DNA from: Stutzerimonas zhaodongensis
GTDB taxonomy: Bacteria > Pseudomonadota > Gammaproteobacteria > Pseudomonadales > Pseudomonadaceae
DNA: 64,000 bases
Direction: 5' to 3'
NCBI RefSeq assembly: GCF_003696365.1
Contig: NZ_RFFM01000001.1
Location: 186,001-250,000 of the forward strand
Shown: piece by piece, positions 1 to 8,649 of the stretch
Position numbering within the stretch: the first letter of the stretch is position 1
Layout of the letters: each line of letters starts with the position of its first letter
Translations under genes and position numbers: made by a program
Notes under the pieces: generated by a model
The model's database searches: none
Seen by the model: only the letters and a program-made list of their open reading frames with translations
Told to the model about the DNA's origin: nothing

Positions 1-966
1 GATGGGCAGCCGTCCGACTGTCTGGTGCTGGCCAATCGCGACAGCCTCAGCGTGCTGCAGAACTTCGTCTACGGCGACACGCCGGAGCACGACGGTATCC
101 GCTGCGTGCTCGATGAATTGCGTCAGGCAGGCGCCGGCGGGCAATGGGAACTGATGCTCAACCAGCTCTCGGACCAGAGCAATATCCGCCAGCTGCCGCT
201 GAAGACGCTGCTGGTGCAACTCGAACTGCGCGGCATCATCGCGCCACGCTTCGCCTACTTTGCCGAATATCGTTTCAAGTACCTGCTCGAACCCGAAGTG
301 CTGGTCACCAGGTTCGAAGGCGAGCGGCGGCAGTTCGTCGAGGCCATCGTGCATACCTCGGCTCGTGCTCGGACCTGGTGCACCCTGGACTTCGACATGC
401 TCTACCAGCAGCACGGCGCCGACCGTGGGCGTGTGGTCAAGGCGTTGGAGTATTTCCAGGAGAAGGGATGGATCGAGCTGGAGAGCAAGCAGATGACAGA
501 CGTCTATGCGCTGCTCGATTCATCTTTCGATCTCGAAGCCCTGTGCGCCGAGCTGCATTCTTACTTCAAGCAGCATGAAGCGAGCGAAATTACCCGTATC
601 GACAACATGCTGGCACTGTTCGAATCCGCCGAGTGCTTGAGTCGTCGGCTGGCGGTGTACTTTGGCGATGATCAGGCCCCGCAGCGCTGTGGGCATTGTT
701 CGGTCTGCCGTGGGCGGGTTGCGCGATTGCCCGACCCGCCGGCGCTGGCGCCCCTGGAAGAGATGGACTTGAGCGCCCGCTGTGCAGACTTCAGCGAGCG
801 TTATCGGCAGCTCAAGGGCGCGCAGCCCAGTTCCGAATGCCTGACACGCTTCCTCTGCGGCATCAGCGTGCCGGTGTTCACCAAGCTCAAAGCCCGCCAG
901 ATTCCAGGTTTCGCCTCGCTCGAAGCCTACCCATATGCCGATGTGCGTGCGCGTCTGCTGGCCTGA
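1..966 (+). CDS. RecQ-family ATP-dependent DNA helicase, C-terminal part (cut by window edge)
   Basis: The frame is open from base 1, so the helicase motor domains lie upstream of the window. What is visible is the RecQ C-terminal region: a winged-helix-like part followed by the zinc-binding signature, with Cys in ECLSRR, then RCGHCSVC, around residues 213-235 of the visible part. The arrangement Cys-RR-x-YFGD followed by CxxCxxC is typical of RecQ zinc modules, which pack against the DNA-unwinding wing. After the zinc module there is a short tail rather than an obvious HRDC domain, which is common in the second RecQ-like helicase of pseudomonads. Family identity is clear; whether this is recQ itself or a paralogue cannot be decided from the fragment. 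Confidence 0.85.
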   Translation, partial: DGQPSDCLVLANRDSLSVLQNFVYGDTPEHDGIRCVLDELRQAGAGGQWELMLNQLSDQSNIRQLPLKTLLVQLELRGIIAPRFAYFAEYRFKYLLEPEVLVTRFEGERRQFVEAIVHTSARARTWCTLDFDMLYQQHGADRGRVVKALEYFQEKGWIELESKQMTDVYALLDSSFDLEALCAELHSYFKQHEASEITRIDNMLALFESAECLSRRLAVYFGDDQAPQRCGHCSVCRGRVARLPDPPALAPLEEMDLSARCADFSERYRQLKGAQPSSECLTRFLCGISVPVFTKLKARQIPGFASLEAYPYADVRARLLA

Positions 967-1223
967 GCTCGGGTTGATCGGGCGCGGCTGTGGATCAGCC
1001 AGGATTTCCAGTTGGTGCGCTGTCGCTTTGTCTAGGCCAGCGCCGCTAGCAGGGTTTGCTGGAGATAGAGCGCTTTAGCGGGTCCCGAGCCCGGGGCACC
1101 TAGTGAACGCCCGAGTTGAGTACCAGCAAGGGGGCTTTCAGTAGTTGTGCAAAAAACGACCAGTGGCCTGCTGGGTCGCTTGTCGCTGCCGATAGAACAC
1201 ACAAGCCCTCTAGGAGCGAAGCC

Positions 1224-2858
1224 ATGTCTCGCTTTCTCAATGATCTCGGATTCCGCTGGAAAATAACCCTCCCCATCGGCGCATTGGCCCTGCTGCTGAT
1301 ACTGATGGGTGTCTTTGGTATGCGTGGTATCGAGCGCGTTACCGAGTCCACAAAACAACTGGCGGATCGTCGTTTGCCTGCGATCGGTCTGCTGCTCAAC
1401 GCCGATCGAGATCTTTACCAGGCGTTTGTGGCTGAGCGCAGCCTGCTCGACAGCGATGCCGGAGATCACGTGCAGTCGTTGCGGGACAGCCATGCCGAGA
1501 ACGTCAAGCAGGCCTACGACCGGGTTCAGAAGTATGCAGCCATGCAGCCCAGCGCCGAGGCGATGGCGCTGGTCGAGCAGTTCAATCGTGAATTTCAGCA
1601 GTGGTCCGAAGTCTCCCGGCGGGTGCTGAGCCTGATCGATCTGGACCCTCAGGCGGCAAGTGCGCTGAGCTTTGGAGACAGCGAGGCGCGCTTCGACGCC
1701 ATGCGGGACGCCATCGACAAGCTGGGCGATCTGGAAGATGCCGCTGCAAACAGCGAAGGTGAAGCGGCCGTAGCTGACGGCGTAACCACGGCCAAGCAGC
1801 AGCTTGCGGTGCTGGTGGTCGGCCTGCTCGGTTGCGTGCTGCTGGTCATCTGCCTTCCATTGGTGGTTTTGCGGCCGATGCGTCGTCTGTTGGAGCGCGT
1901 TCAACAGATTGCAGAAGGTGATGGCGACCTGCGCGTGCGGCTTGAGGTTCGCTCAGCCGACGAGCTTGGGCAACTGGGCAATGCCTTCAATCGCTTCCTC
2001 GACAAACTACAACCTTTGATCGCCGAGGTTGGGCGGGTGACTGGCGAAGTTGACGCCGCTGCGCGTGACATGGCGAGAATGGCGACCACCAATGATCAGC
2101 TGATCAGCAGCGAACACGCTGCGGTCGACCAGGTCAGCACGGCGGCCACGCAGATGAGCGCTGCGGTGCATGAAGTTGCGCAGAATGCGCAGGGCGCCTC
2201 GGATGCGGCGCACGCCGCGCAGACTCAATCTCGCCAGGGCGCCGCGGTGGTCAATGACACGGTTCAGTCGATCCGCCAGTTGGCTCAGGAGGTGGAAAGT
2301 ACCTCGCTGACCATCGGCGCGTTGGCCGAAGAGACCAACAGCATCGGCGCTGTGCTCGAAGTGATTCGCGGCATCGCCGAGCAGACCAATCTGCTCGCGT
2401 TGAACGCCGCCATCGAAGCGGCCCGGGCAGGTGAACAGGGGCGGGGATTTGCCGTGGTGGCGGACGAAGTGCGGGCGCTGGCCGGGCGCACCCAGGACTC
2501 GACCAAGGACATTCAAGTGCGAATCGAGCGTTTGCAGGGGGGGGTTGGCAAGGCCGTACTGGCCATGCAAAGCGGCAGCAGCAAAGCGCGCGACAGCGTG
2601 GAGCGGGCTGCCGGAGTAGACCAGGTTCTGGCCGAGACCACTCATTCGGTGCAGCGCATCAACGACATGGCTGCGCAGATCGCGACTGCCTGCGAGGAGC
2701 AAAGCAGCGTCACCGAGGAGATCGCGCGCAACATCAGCGACATCCGTGATCTCTCCAACGATGCGGCAGCCAACTCAGCCAGCAGCATGCAAGCCAGTCA
2801 GCAGCTTTCATCGCTGTCACAGACGTTGGCGACGTTGGTCGGGCGCTTCCAGGTCTAA
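1224..2858 (+). CDS. methyl-accepting chemotaxis protein
   Basis: A 544-residue chemoreceptor. The start at 1224 is preceded by taggagcgaagcc; an upstream in-frame start gives a poor leader. Layout: transmembrane helix about 11-32, a periplasmic helical sensor region to about 190 (probably a four-helix bundle), a second transmembrane helix about 193-214, a HAMP linker beginning [11 protein letters not shown], then a long coiled-coil signalling domain. The CheA/CheW-binding hairpin tip is present as [20 protein letters not shown]. The protein ends in VGRFQV without a CheR/CheB-tethering pentapeptide, so adaptation would depend on other receptors or direct binding. The ligand cannot be inferred. 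Confidence 0.95.
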   Translation: MSRFLNDLGFRWKITLPIGALALLLILMGVFGMRGIERVTESTKQLADRRLPAIGLLLNADRDLYQAFVAERSLLDSDAGDHVQSLRDSHAENVKQAYDRVQKYAAMQPSAEAMALVEQFNREFQQWSEVSRRVLSLIDLDPQAASALSFGDSEARFDAMRDAIDKLGDLEDAAANSEGEAAVADGVTTAKQQLAVLVVGLLGCVLLVICLPLVVLRPMRRLLERVQQIAEGDGDLRVRLEVRSADELGQLGNAFNRFLDKLQPLIAEVGRVTGEVDAAARDMARMATTNDQLISSEHAAVDQVSTAATQMSAAVHEVAQNAQGASDAAHAAQTQSRQGAAVVNDTVQSIRQLAQEVESTSLTIGALAEETNSIGAVLEVIRGIAEQTNLLALNAAIEAARAGEQGRGFAVVADEVRALAGRTQDSTKDIQVRIERLQGGVGKAVLAMQSGSSKARDSVERAAGVDQVLAETTHSVQRINDMAAQIATACEEQSSVTEEIARNISDIRDLSNDAAANSASSMQASQQLSSLSQTLATLVGRFQV

Positions 2859-2870
2859 ATGCGGGCTCCT

Positions 2871-3065
2871 TCAGCGGGCAGCGAGCGCGCCCCACAGCAG
2901 CCGGCCAATGCCGGCATCGGTCGGCAGCAGCAGGAGGCTGAGCAAAAACACCAGCACCAGGCCGAGGATGTAGAACAGGCTCAGCCATCGCTGCTTGACT
3001 GGCCGGCGTGTCGTTGACGATGGGCCGGGCGGGGGGCCATCAGGCAAGGCGTGATTCGGGTGCAT
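2871..3065 (-). CDS. small single-helix membrane protein, hypothetical
   Basis: A 64-residue open frame convergent with the chemoreceptor. It has a proline-rich polar N-terminus, a basic stretch (RRPVKQR), then one strongly hydrophobic helix, WLSLFYILGLVLVFLLSLL, and a short tail. The positive-inside pattern suggests an N-in membrane protein. The upstream ribosome binding site is weak, and I do not recognise a family. It fills an otherwise empty interval and its hydrophobic segment looks selected, but it could still be a chance frame. Confidence 0.4.
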   Translation of the reverse strand: MHPNHALPDGPPPGPSSTTRRPVKQRWLSLFYILGLVLVFLLSLLLLPTDAGIGRLLWGALAAR

Positions 3066-3314
3066 CGTTGTCTCGATAGAGCGGGCTCAGCCGCTGCGGC
3101 GGGTCAGGGCGGCAAAGTAGACCGGAAAAGAAGTCATAATGCCACTACGGCGTGCGCGCACCGATCGAAGTGTGTCTAGCGCAAGGCGTTGGGCAGTCAC
3201 TTCGACCCCTGTAATAAACGGAAAAGCTCTTCTCGGCCGATCTTCCGGTGCTTCATGGCTAGTCGACCATACTCAACCGTCGACCTGCCGAATCGCCTCG
3301 TCCGGAGACTACAC

Positions 3315-4232
3315 ATGCAGACGCGCCGCCAGCTGCTTCATCGATCAGCCTTGTTAGCCTCATTCGCCGCGCTTGGATCGTTATGGCCTTCCATGGGCAG
3401 CGCCGCTCAGCTGCTGGCCACACGCAAGATCCCGGCATCGGGCGAGATGTTGCCGGTGATCGGGTTGGGTACGTCGATAACGCACAATGTGAGCCTGGAT
3501 AGCGCGGAGATGCAGCAGCTGCTCGAAGTACTTCGGGTCCTTGTGGAGGGCGGCGCACAGCTGATCGACACCGCGCCGAGCTATGGCAATGCCGACCGTG
3601 TGGTGGGTGAACTGGTGCAGCGGCAGAATGCGCGGGAGCGTGTCTTCCTGGCGACAAAGGTGTCATCCACTGGCAGTGCCCGCGGCATGGCGCAGATCGA
3701 AGAGAGCTTCAAGGCGCTGCAGACCGACACGATCGACCTGATCCAGGTGCACAACCTTCAGGACACCAGCACTCAGCTCGGCCTGCTGCGCGAGCTCAAG
3801 GAGCAGGGTCGCATTCGCTACGTCGGGGTGACGCATTACGTCGAGTCTGCCCATGACCGGCTCCTCGAGGTGCTCAAACAGGAGCCCGTGGACTTCGTTC
3901 AATTCAACTATTCCGTCAGCGAGCGCAACGCCGAGAAGCAGCTTTTGCCCTACTGCGCCGATAACGGCATCGCGACCTTGATCAATCGCCCCTTCACCCG
4001 CGGCAACCTGCTCTCTCGGGTCAAGGACAAGCCGCTTCCGGACTGGGCTGCCGAGATTGATGCCAGCTCCTGGGCGCAACTGCTACTCAAGTTCATCCTG
4101 GCGGAGCCGGCAGTTACGGCGGTAATCCCCGCCACATCCAACCCGCGGTACATGGCCGACAACATTCTTGCCGGGCAAGGACGGTTGCCGGATGCCCGCC
4201 AGAGGCAGCTGATCGTCGAAGCATTCGGTTGA
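3315..4232 (+). CDS. Tat-exported aldo/keto reductase
   Basis: A 305-residue aldo/keto reductase. The start at 3315 follows ccggagactacac and gives an N-terminus TRRQLLHRS plus a hydrophobic stretch ending near GSAA, a twin-arginine signal peptide, so the enzyme probably folds in the cytoplasm and is exported. The catalytic tetrad of the family is visible: Asp in IDTAPSYG (about residue 84), Tyr of the same motif (about 89), Lys in ATKVSS (about 115) and His in VHNLQD (about 145). The predicted reaction is NAD(P)H-dependent reduction of a carbonyl substrate. Export is unusual for an NADPH enzyme and leaves the cofactor source unclear. The gene for a nucleotide-transporter relative follows 35 bp downstream. 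Confidence 0.88.
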   Translation: MQTRRQLLHRSALLASFAALGSLWPSMGSAAQLLATRKIPASGEMLPVIGLGTSITHNVSLDSAEMQQLLEVLRVLVEGGAQLIDTAPSYGNADRVVGELVQRQNARERVFLATKVSSTGSARGMAQIEESFKALQTDTIDLIQVHNLQDTSTQLGLLRELKEQGRIRYVGVTHYVESAHDRLLEVLKQEPVDFVQFNYSVSERNAEKQLLPYCADNGIATLINRPFTRGNLLSRVKDKPLPDWAAEIDASSWAQLLLKFILAEPAVTAVIPATSNPRYMADNILAGQGRLPDARQRQLIVEAFG

Positions 4233-4267
4233 GTGCCCGTGCACCGCGTACCCGCGGAGACTGACCG

Positions 4268-5566
4268 GTGAGCACGTTCGCCACGCGCGCGGCCGCGCTG
4301 ATCAATGCCCGCCCTGGCGAATTGCGTGCCGCAGCGGCGGGTTTCGCGTTGTTCTTTTGCCTGTTTTCCGGCTATTTCATGTTGCGCCCGATACGAGAGT
4401 CGATGGGAATACAGGGGGGCGTCGATAATCTGCAATGGCTTTTCACCGCGACATTCTTCGCCATGCTGCTGGCAGTTCCGTTGTTCGCCTGGCTCAACTC
4501 GCGTGTGGCGCGCATTCACTACATCGACTGGGTCTACGGCTTCTTCTGCCTCAATCTCCTGCTTTTCGCCGGGCTGTTCTTCCTGCTGCGCGACAGCATC
4601 TGGCTGGCGCGCGTGTTCTACGTCTGGATCTCGGTCTACAACCTGTTTGTCGTATCGGTGGCCTGGAGCCTGATGGCTGACGTGTTCGACGCCCCCCAGG
4701 CGCGGCGCCTTTTCGCCTTCATTGCTGCCGGCGCCAGCGTTGGTGGTCTTGTCGGGCCCGCCATGAGCGCACTGCTGGTGGGGAGGCTCGGGGAGTTTGG
4801 CTTGATGTTGTTGGCAGCCCTTCTGTTGGCCACGGCGGTCGCGATCAAGCATTACCTGATGACCTGGAGAGAGGTGCAGGGCGCTGGCCGACCGGGCGCC
4901 GAACACTCAGAGAGCCCTCGTCGACCTGTTGCAGGCAATCCGTTCAGCGGGCTCACTCGTGTGCTGGGATCAGGCTATCTGCTGAGCATCGCGGTCTTCG
5001 TTCTGCTGCTGACCACGGCCAGTACGTTCCTCTATTTCGAACAGGCGCGGCTGGTGGCCGAACTGTTTCCCGATCGAGCGGAACAGGTAAGGGTCTTCGG
5101 GGCTATCGATTTCGTCGTGCAGGCCGGTGCACTGCTCTCGCAACTATTCATCACCGGACGCATCGCACAGCGGCTCGGCGTGAGAGTGCTGCTCACTGCC
5201 GTGCCGGCACTGGTTTTTCTGGGTTTCATCGGCCTGGCCCTTGCACCCACCTTCGCCGTACTGGCCGCGGTGATGATTGTGCGGCGCATTGGCGAGTACG
5301 CATTCGTCCGGCCGGGGCGCGAAATGCTCTTCGCCCCACTGGATGCCGAGAGCAAGTACAAAGCCAAGAACTTCATCGATACCGTGGTCTATCGCGGCGG
5401 CGATGCCGTGAGCGGGTGGACCAAGAGCCTGCTGGACAGCCTCGGGCATGGGGCATGGCTCGTGGCTCTTGTGGGCGCGATATGTGCGGCGATCTGGGGC
5501 GTTGTGGGCTGGTCACTCGGCGTACGCGCCGATCGGGCCAGCGCAAAGCATGAGCGCGGTAAGTGA
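4268..5566 (+). CDS. TLC/NTT-type nucleotide (ATP:ADP) transporter relative
   Basis: A 432-residue protein with about 11-12 hydrophobic helices, starting at a GTG shortly after gcggagactgacc. The motifs SGYFMLRPIRESMG near the N-terminus and YKAKNFIDTVVYRGGDAV near residue 360 resemble the TLC/NTT nucleotide carrier family, which in intracellular bacteria and plastids exchanges ATP for ADP. Free-living proteobacterial members are often annotated as MFS or NTP/NDP exchange transporters, and their substrates are generally not established. A substrate in a free-living pseudomonad cannot be inferred. The family is recognised with fair certainty; the nucleotide role is not shown here. Confidence 0.75.
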   Translation: MSTFATRAAALINARPGELRAAAAGFALFFCLFSGYFMLRPIRESMGIQGGVDNLQWLFTATFFAMLLAVPLFAWLNSRVARIHYIDWVYGFFCLNLLLFAGLFFLLRDSIWLARVFYVWISVYNLFVVSVAWSLMADVFDAPQARRLFAFIAAGASVGGLVGPAMSALLVGRLGEFGLMLLAALLLATAVAIKHYLMTWREVQGAGRPGAEHSESPRRPVAGNPFSGLTRVLGSGYLLSIAVFVLLLTTASTFLYFEQARLVAELFPDRAEQVRVFGAIDFVVQAGALLSQLFITGRIAQRLGVRVLLTAVPALVFLGFIGLALAPTFAVLAAVMIVRRIGEYAFVRPGREMLFAPLDAESKYKAKNFIDTVVYRGGDAVSGWTKSLLDSLGHGAWLVALVGAICAAIWGVVGWSLGVRADRASAKHERGK

Positions 5567-5737
5567 CGCGCGCAGGCTTGTCCTGTGGCGTTGCGCTATC
5601 AGCTGTATCACTTCACTGACCTGGATCAGCCGGCCTCGGTCAACGTCTGGAGACAATTGAGTCAGACGAAGCACCTGAACCTCGGCGGTTTCGGCGCCTC
5701 GAACCTAGTAGGTACGTCATCAATCAGGAGTAGTCGT

Positions 5738-6160
5738 ATGCATGTTCAAGTCAACAGCCATCACATCCCCGGCAGTGTCGAACTGCATGAATGGGTAGGT
5801 TCGACAATTGAGGAGCGGCTGGAGCGGTTCGACGATTTCCTCACCCGTATCGAGGTCCACATCGGCGACGAAAATGCTCAAAAGGCAGGCGCAGACGACA
5901 AGCGCTGCCAGATCGAAGCGCGTCCGAAGGGCCATCAGGCCGTATCGGTAACCCACAAGGCCGAATCGGTGCAGCTGGCCGTTGATGGTGCTGCAGACAA
6001 GATGCGTAACGCCCTGGAGCATCTGATGGGCAAGCTGGACACCAAGGTGCTTTCAGGTGGTGAGATCAACGATCCACTGCTCGACGAGCAGCCCCAGGCG
6101 GTAAAGGACGCCATGCTCGAAGAGGAATTCCTGGAAAAGCAGGAAGCGCTCGACAAGTAA
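5738..6160 (+). CDS. HPF/RaiA-family ribosome-associated inhibitor with acidic tail
   Basis: A 140-residue protein starting at 5738 after caatcaggagtagtcgt. The core MHVQVNSHHIPGS...EERLERF...HKAESVQLAVDGAADKMRNALEHLMGKL matches the HPF/RaiA (sigma-54 modulation) fold, which binds the 30S decoding region and helps form hibernating ribosomes in stationary phase. The length is intermediate: longer than short HPF (about 95-110 residues) and shorter than long HPF. The extra C-terminal part, from about residue 108, is rich in Asp, Glu and Gln (DPLLDEQP, LEEEFLEKQEALDK) and is not a canonical dimerisation domain. It is a single gene followed directly by a terminator. Confidence 0.85.
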   Translation: MHVQVNSHHIPGSVELHEWVGSTIEERLERFDDFLTRIEVHIGDENAQKAGADDKRCQIEARPKGHQAVSVTHKAESVQLAVDGAADKMRNALEHLMGKLDTKVLSGGEINDPLLDEQPQAVKDAMLEEEFLEKQEALDK

Positions 6161-6167
6161 TATGATC

Positions 6168-6194
6168 AGCCCCGGTGATCCATCGGGGCTTTTC
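6168..6194 (+). terminator. factor-independent terminator after the HPF-like gene
   Basis: Stem AGCCCCG / CGGGGCT with a 9-nt loop followed by TTTT, beginning 8 bases after the stop codon. Confidence 0.85.
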
Positions 6195-6298
6195 CGTCAC
6201 GGTTCAAGAAACGGGCCTGACGCGAATCTATACCCCGCTCGGAACCTGTCGCCGATGGCTCGTCTCGAATGGGCTTATCCCTGTTCGGTAACGACTTC

Positions 6299-6862
6299 AT
6301 GCAAATCATTCTGGTGCGTCACGGGCGGCCTGATCACGGCGGAGCGTCCTGGAGCACCCCTGCGGGCATGAAAACCTGGGTGGAGCGATATAACGCGGCC
6401 AACGTCGTCGGCCACGAACGTCCGGAGGCCCTGAAGCAACTAGCGGCGTCCGCTGAGATGGTGGTCTGCAGCTCGCTGCTGCGTTGCGTGGAATCGCGTG
6501 ATCACCTGCATTGCGAGTGCTCGAGTGAGCCTGATCCGCTATTCAAGGAAGCCCACCTCCCGCACCCTGACTGGAGGTTCCCCTTGATGCCGTCGCGGTT
6601 CTGGCGTCTCGCTTTTCGTACGGCCTGGTTTTTTGGCTTTGCGAGCAATACCGAGCCGGTCAAGGAGTCCAGACGGCGCGCGAGCGCCGCGGCTGACAAA
6701 CTCATCGAGCTGGCCGAAGCCCATGGAAGCGTCCTGCTGATGGGCCACAAGATCATGAATGCACTGATTGCTACTGAGCTGCGTCGACGTGGGTGGAGGG
6801 GGCCGGCAATGCCTCTGCTGTCCGGCTATTGGCACCCCAGTCGTTACCATAAGTCACCCTGA
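6299..6862 (+). CDS. histidine phosphatase family protein
   Basis: A 187-residue protein beginning MQIILVRHGRPDHGG, the phosphohistidine motif of the branch-1 histidine phosphatase (phosphoglycerate-mutase-like) superfamily; His at about residue 8 would be phosphorylated. The second catalytic His is in LLMGHKIMN at about residue 151. The start at 6299 places the RHG motif at the usual distance; an in-frame ATG at 6269 would add ten residues and cannot be excluded because neither has a strong ribosome binding site. The substrate is unknown. No operon partners are visible. Confidence 0.8.
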   Translation: MQIILVRHGRPDHGGASWSTPAGMKTWVERYNAANVVGHERPEALKQLAASAEMVVCSSLLRCVESRDHLHCECSSEPDPLFKEAHLPHPDWRFPLMPSRFWRLAFRTAWFFGFASNTEPVKESRRRASAAADKLIELAEAHGSVLLMGHKIMNALIATELRRRGWRGPAMPLLSGYWHPSRYHKSP

Positions 6863-6962
6863 ACGCTTACCAGCCCGCTCGAATACCTTCGGGCTGCGCT
6901 TTCCGTGCATGTGCTCCCTTCCTAAGCAAAACTGATTGCGCAGCAGACCGCTCTGGTTTGCA

Positions 6963-6980
6963 AGCTGAAACGTTTCAGCT
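6963..6980. promoter_or_regulatory. perfect 18-bp palindrome, Cra/LacI-family-type operator
   Basis: AGCTGAAACGTTTCAGCT is a perfect 18-bp inverted repeat. Its core TGAAACGTTTCA matches the known FruR/Cra operator pattern (TGAAWCSNTTHA type, LacI family). It lies 37 bp before the start codon at 7018. A possible -35 (TTGCAA, 6958-6963) and -10 (TAACGT, 6980-6985) flank it with 16-bp spacing, so a bound repressor would block RNA polymerase. The regulator gene is not in the window. Confidence 0.7.
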
Positions 6981-7017
6981 AACGTGATGGGAGATGCATA
7001 ACAACAAAGGAAGCGCT

Positions 7018-8226
7018 ATGACCCGTTTGTCCCTTCTCTGCGGCCTCGGCTTTTGCCTGGCTAACCAGGCCATGGCCTGGGAACAGGTTCTGATCGACCC
7101 CAATACCCCAGCCAGGAACTGGCAAGTGACCAGTGAAGAGCTCGGTATCCAGGCCGAGCGGCCGTTCAAGGTCAGCATGCGCACCCTCCACGGTGGTCGA
7201 CAGGAGGGTGTCAGCCTGATCGAAATCGACAACGGCGTGATGCGGATGACCATCGTCCCGAACCGCGGGATGAATGTTCTCGAGGCAGTGGCAGGTGACG
7301 TACGCCTGGGCTGGGACTCACCGGTGGACGAAGTGGTAAATCCGTCTTTTATCGAACTCAACGGCCGCGAAGGGCTTGGCTGGCTGGAAGGCTTCAATGA
7401 GCTGGTAACCCGCTGCGGATACGAGTGGGTCGGGCATCCTGGGGAAGACAATGGGGAGCTACTGACCCTGCATGGCCGCGCAGCCAATATCCCGGCGTCC
7501 CGGGTTGTGCTGCAGATCGATGAAAAGCCCCCCTACGTCATCCGCCTGCGTGGCGAGCTCAAGGAGAAGGCGTTCAAGAAGGTCGACTTCTCGATCATGA
7601 CCGAATTGAGTACCGAACCCGGTCGTCGCGGATTTTCTTTGCACGACACCCTGACCAATGAGGGTGACTACGCCAAGGAATACCAGGCCCTGTACCACAC
7701 CAATTTCGGCACACCCTTGCTCGAGCAGGGCGCTCGCTTCGTTGCGCCGGTCAAGCAGGTGTCACCGTTCAACGCCAAAGCTGGCAAGGAACTGAGTGAT
7801 TGGCAGACCTATCGTGGCCCGACGGCGGACTACGACGAGACCGTATTCAATGTGGTGCCTTTTGCCGATGAGCAAGGCGAGACATTGACGATGCTGCACA
7901 ACCGCAGCGCTGAGCTTGGTGTGACGGTCGGCTTCAATACCCGCGAACTGCCGGTCTTCTCACTCTGGAAGAACACCGACACCGAAAAGCAAGGCTACGT
8001 GACCGGCCTGGAACCAGGCACCAGCTATTCCTATAACCGGGCTTATCAGCGCCCGCTGGGATTGGTGCCGGCCATCGAGCCGGGTGAGCAGAAGCACTTT
8101 CATGTCAGCTACGACTTGCTGGTCAACAAGGCCGCTGTAGCGGATGCTCGCTCGCGCATCGAAGCGATCCAAGGCGATCGCAAAACTGAGGTCATAGAAA
8201 AGCCATTGGTTGATCTCGAGAACTGA
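7018..8226 (+). CDS. exported DUF4432 (aldose-1-epimerase-like) protein
   Basis: A 402-residue protein. The start at 7018 has aaaggaagcgct before it; the upstream ATG at 6994 lacks a ribosome binding site. The N-terminus MTRLSLLCGLGFCLANQAMA is a signal peptide, so the product is periplasmic. The body fits the DUF4432 branch of the galactose-mutarotase-like beta-sandwich superfamily, with RGMNVLEA, GWDSPVDEVV, an LHGRAANIPASRV stretch and LYHTNFGTPLLEQG. The likely ligand is a sugar or sugar derivative. A perfect Cra-type operator just upstream supports control by sugar-phosphate status. The exact reaction is not known for this family, and I cannot assign a substrate. Confidence 0.8.
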   Translation: MTRLSLLCGLGFCLANQAMAWEQVLIDPNTPARNWQVTSEELGIQAERPFKVSMRTLHGGRQEGVSLIEIDNGVMRMTIVPNRGMNVLEAVAGDVRLGWDSPVDEVVNPSFIELNGREGLGWLEGFNELVTRCGYEWVGHPGEDNGELLTLHGRAANIPASRVVLQIDEKPPYVIRLRGELKEKAFKKVDFSIMTELSTEPGRRGFSLHDTLTNEGDYAKEYQALYHTNFGTPLLEQGARFVAPVKQVSPFNAKAGKELSDWQTYRGPTADYDETVFNVVPFADEQGETLTMLHNRSAELGVTVGFNTRELPVFSLWKNTDTEKQGYVTGLEPGTSYSYNRAYQRPLGLVPAIEPGEQKHFHVSYDLLVNKAAVADARSRIEAIQGDRKTEVIEKPLVDLEN

Positions 8227-8294
8227 TTCGTTATTCAGGTGACTCGATGCCTGAAGGCGTAGTCGAGACCGCTAGACTGCGCCGCCGACGCTGC

Positions 8295-8312
8295 TATAGC
8301 CAAAGGCTTACA
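8295..8312 (+). promoter_or_regulatory. GacA-box-like upstream element of sRNA copy 1
   Basis: TATAGCCAAAGGCTTACA has the right half CTTACA of the GacA upstream activating sequence TGTAAG-N6-CTTACA with exact 6-nt spacing; the left half matches at 3 of 6 positions. It is centred about 67 bp before the inferred RNA start, as in rsm promoters. The same 18 bases (within a 22-base identical block) recur before copy 2. Confidence 0.6.
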
Positions 8313-8370
8313 AGACGTCGCGGCGTTCGGCGATTCTACTCACCACCTGAAATGCTTAATCTGCACCCAC

Positions 8371-8480
8371 TCTGAAGCGCAGGACGCGCTCAGGATCAGG
8401 AAGATCGACCATCGCCAGGACGGCAATCGAAGGGACTTCGACAAGGTCAGAAAAAACCCGCTTCGGCGGGTTTTTGCTTT
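8371..8480 (+). ncRNA. Rsm-type (RsmA/CsrA-titrating) small RNA, copy 1
   Basis: About 110 nt. The inferred start is near 8371, just after a -10-like ctgcac (8361-8366). Four GGA-presenting elements can be drawn: AGCGC-AGGAC-GCGCT (8376-8390), GATC-AGGAA-GATC (8394-8406), GCC-AGGAC-GGC (8414-8424, containing the CAGGACG consensus) and TCGAA-GGGAC-TTCGA (8427-8441). GGA in hairpin loops is the hallmark of RNAs that bind and sequester RsmA/CsrA proteins (RsmX/Y/Z). A terminator stem ACCCGC-TTCG-GCGGGT followed by T's closes it. The first ~55 nt are almost identical to the copy at 10633. Whether it is RsmX, RsmY or another named RNA such as RgsA cannot be settled by eye. Confidence 0.75.
8452..8475 (+). 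terminator. terminator of sRNA copy 1
   Basis: AAAAACCCGC-TTCG-GCGGGTTTTT: perfect stem with a stable TTCG loop and T-tract. Confidence 0.9.
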
Positions 8481-8607
8481 TCTGAGAAATAATATCCGGG
8501 ATCGCTGGCGTGATGTTTATCAATTCCAGCCGTTGGCGAAAGATGCAGGTAGCAATTATCTTCCCCCTCGTCGCGACGGCTTATTTCAAGTATTCAAATT
8601 CAAGACG

Positions 8608-8637
8608 AAAAAAAGCCCCGCCGAAGCGAGGCTTTTT
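8608..8637 (-). terminator. terminator of the cold-shock gene
   Basis: On the minus strand, AGCCTCGC-TTCG-GCGGGGCT followed by a run of T's, starting 13 bases after the csp stop codon. Nothing coding is visible between the sRNA and this terminator. Confidence 0.85.
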
Positions 8638-8649
8638 CTATCAGGCGTC

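Noticed and set aside
8371-8480. Firm naming as RgsA (P16)
   Set aside because: RgsA is also linked to a GacA box, but I cannot recall its sequence reliably; the GGA hairpins favour an Rsm-type label. Needs a covariance-model search.
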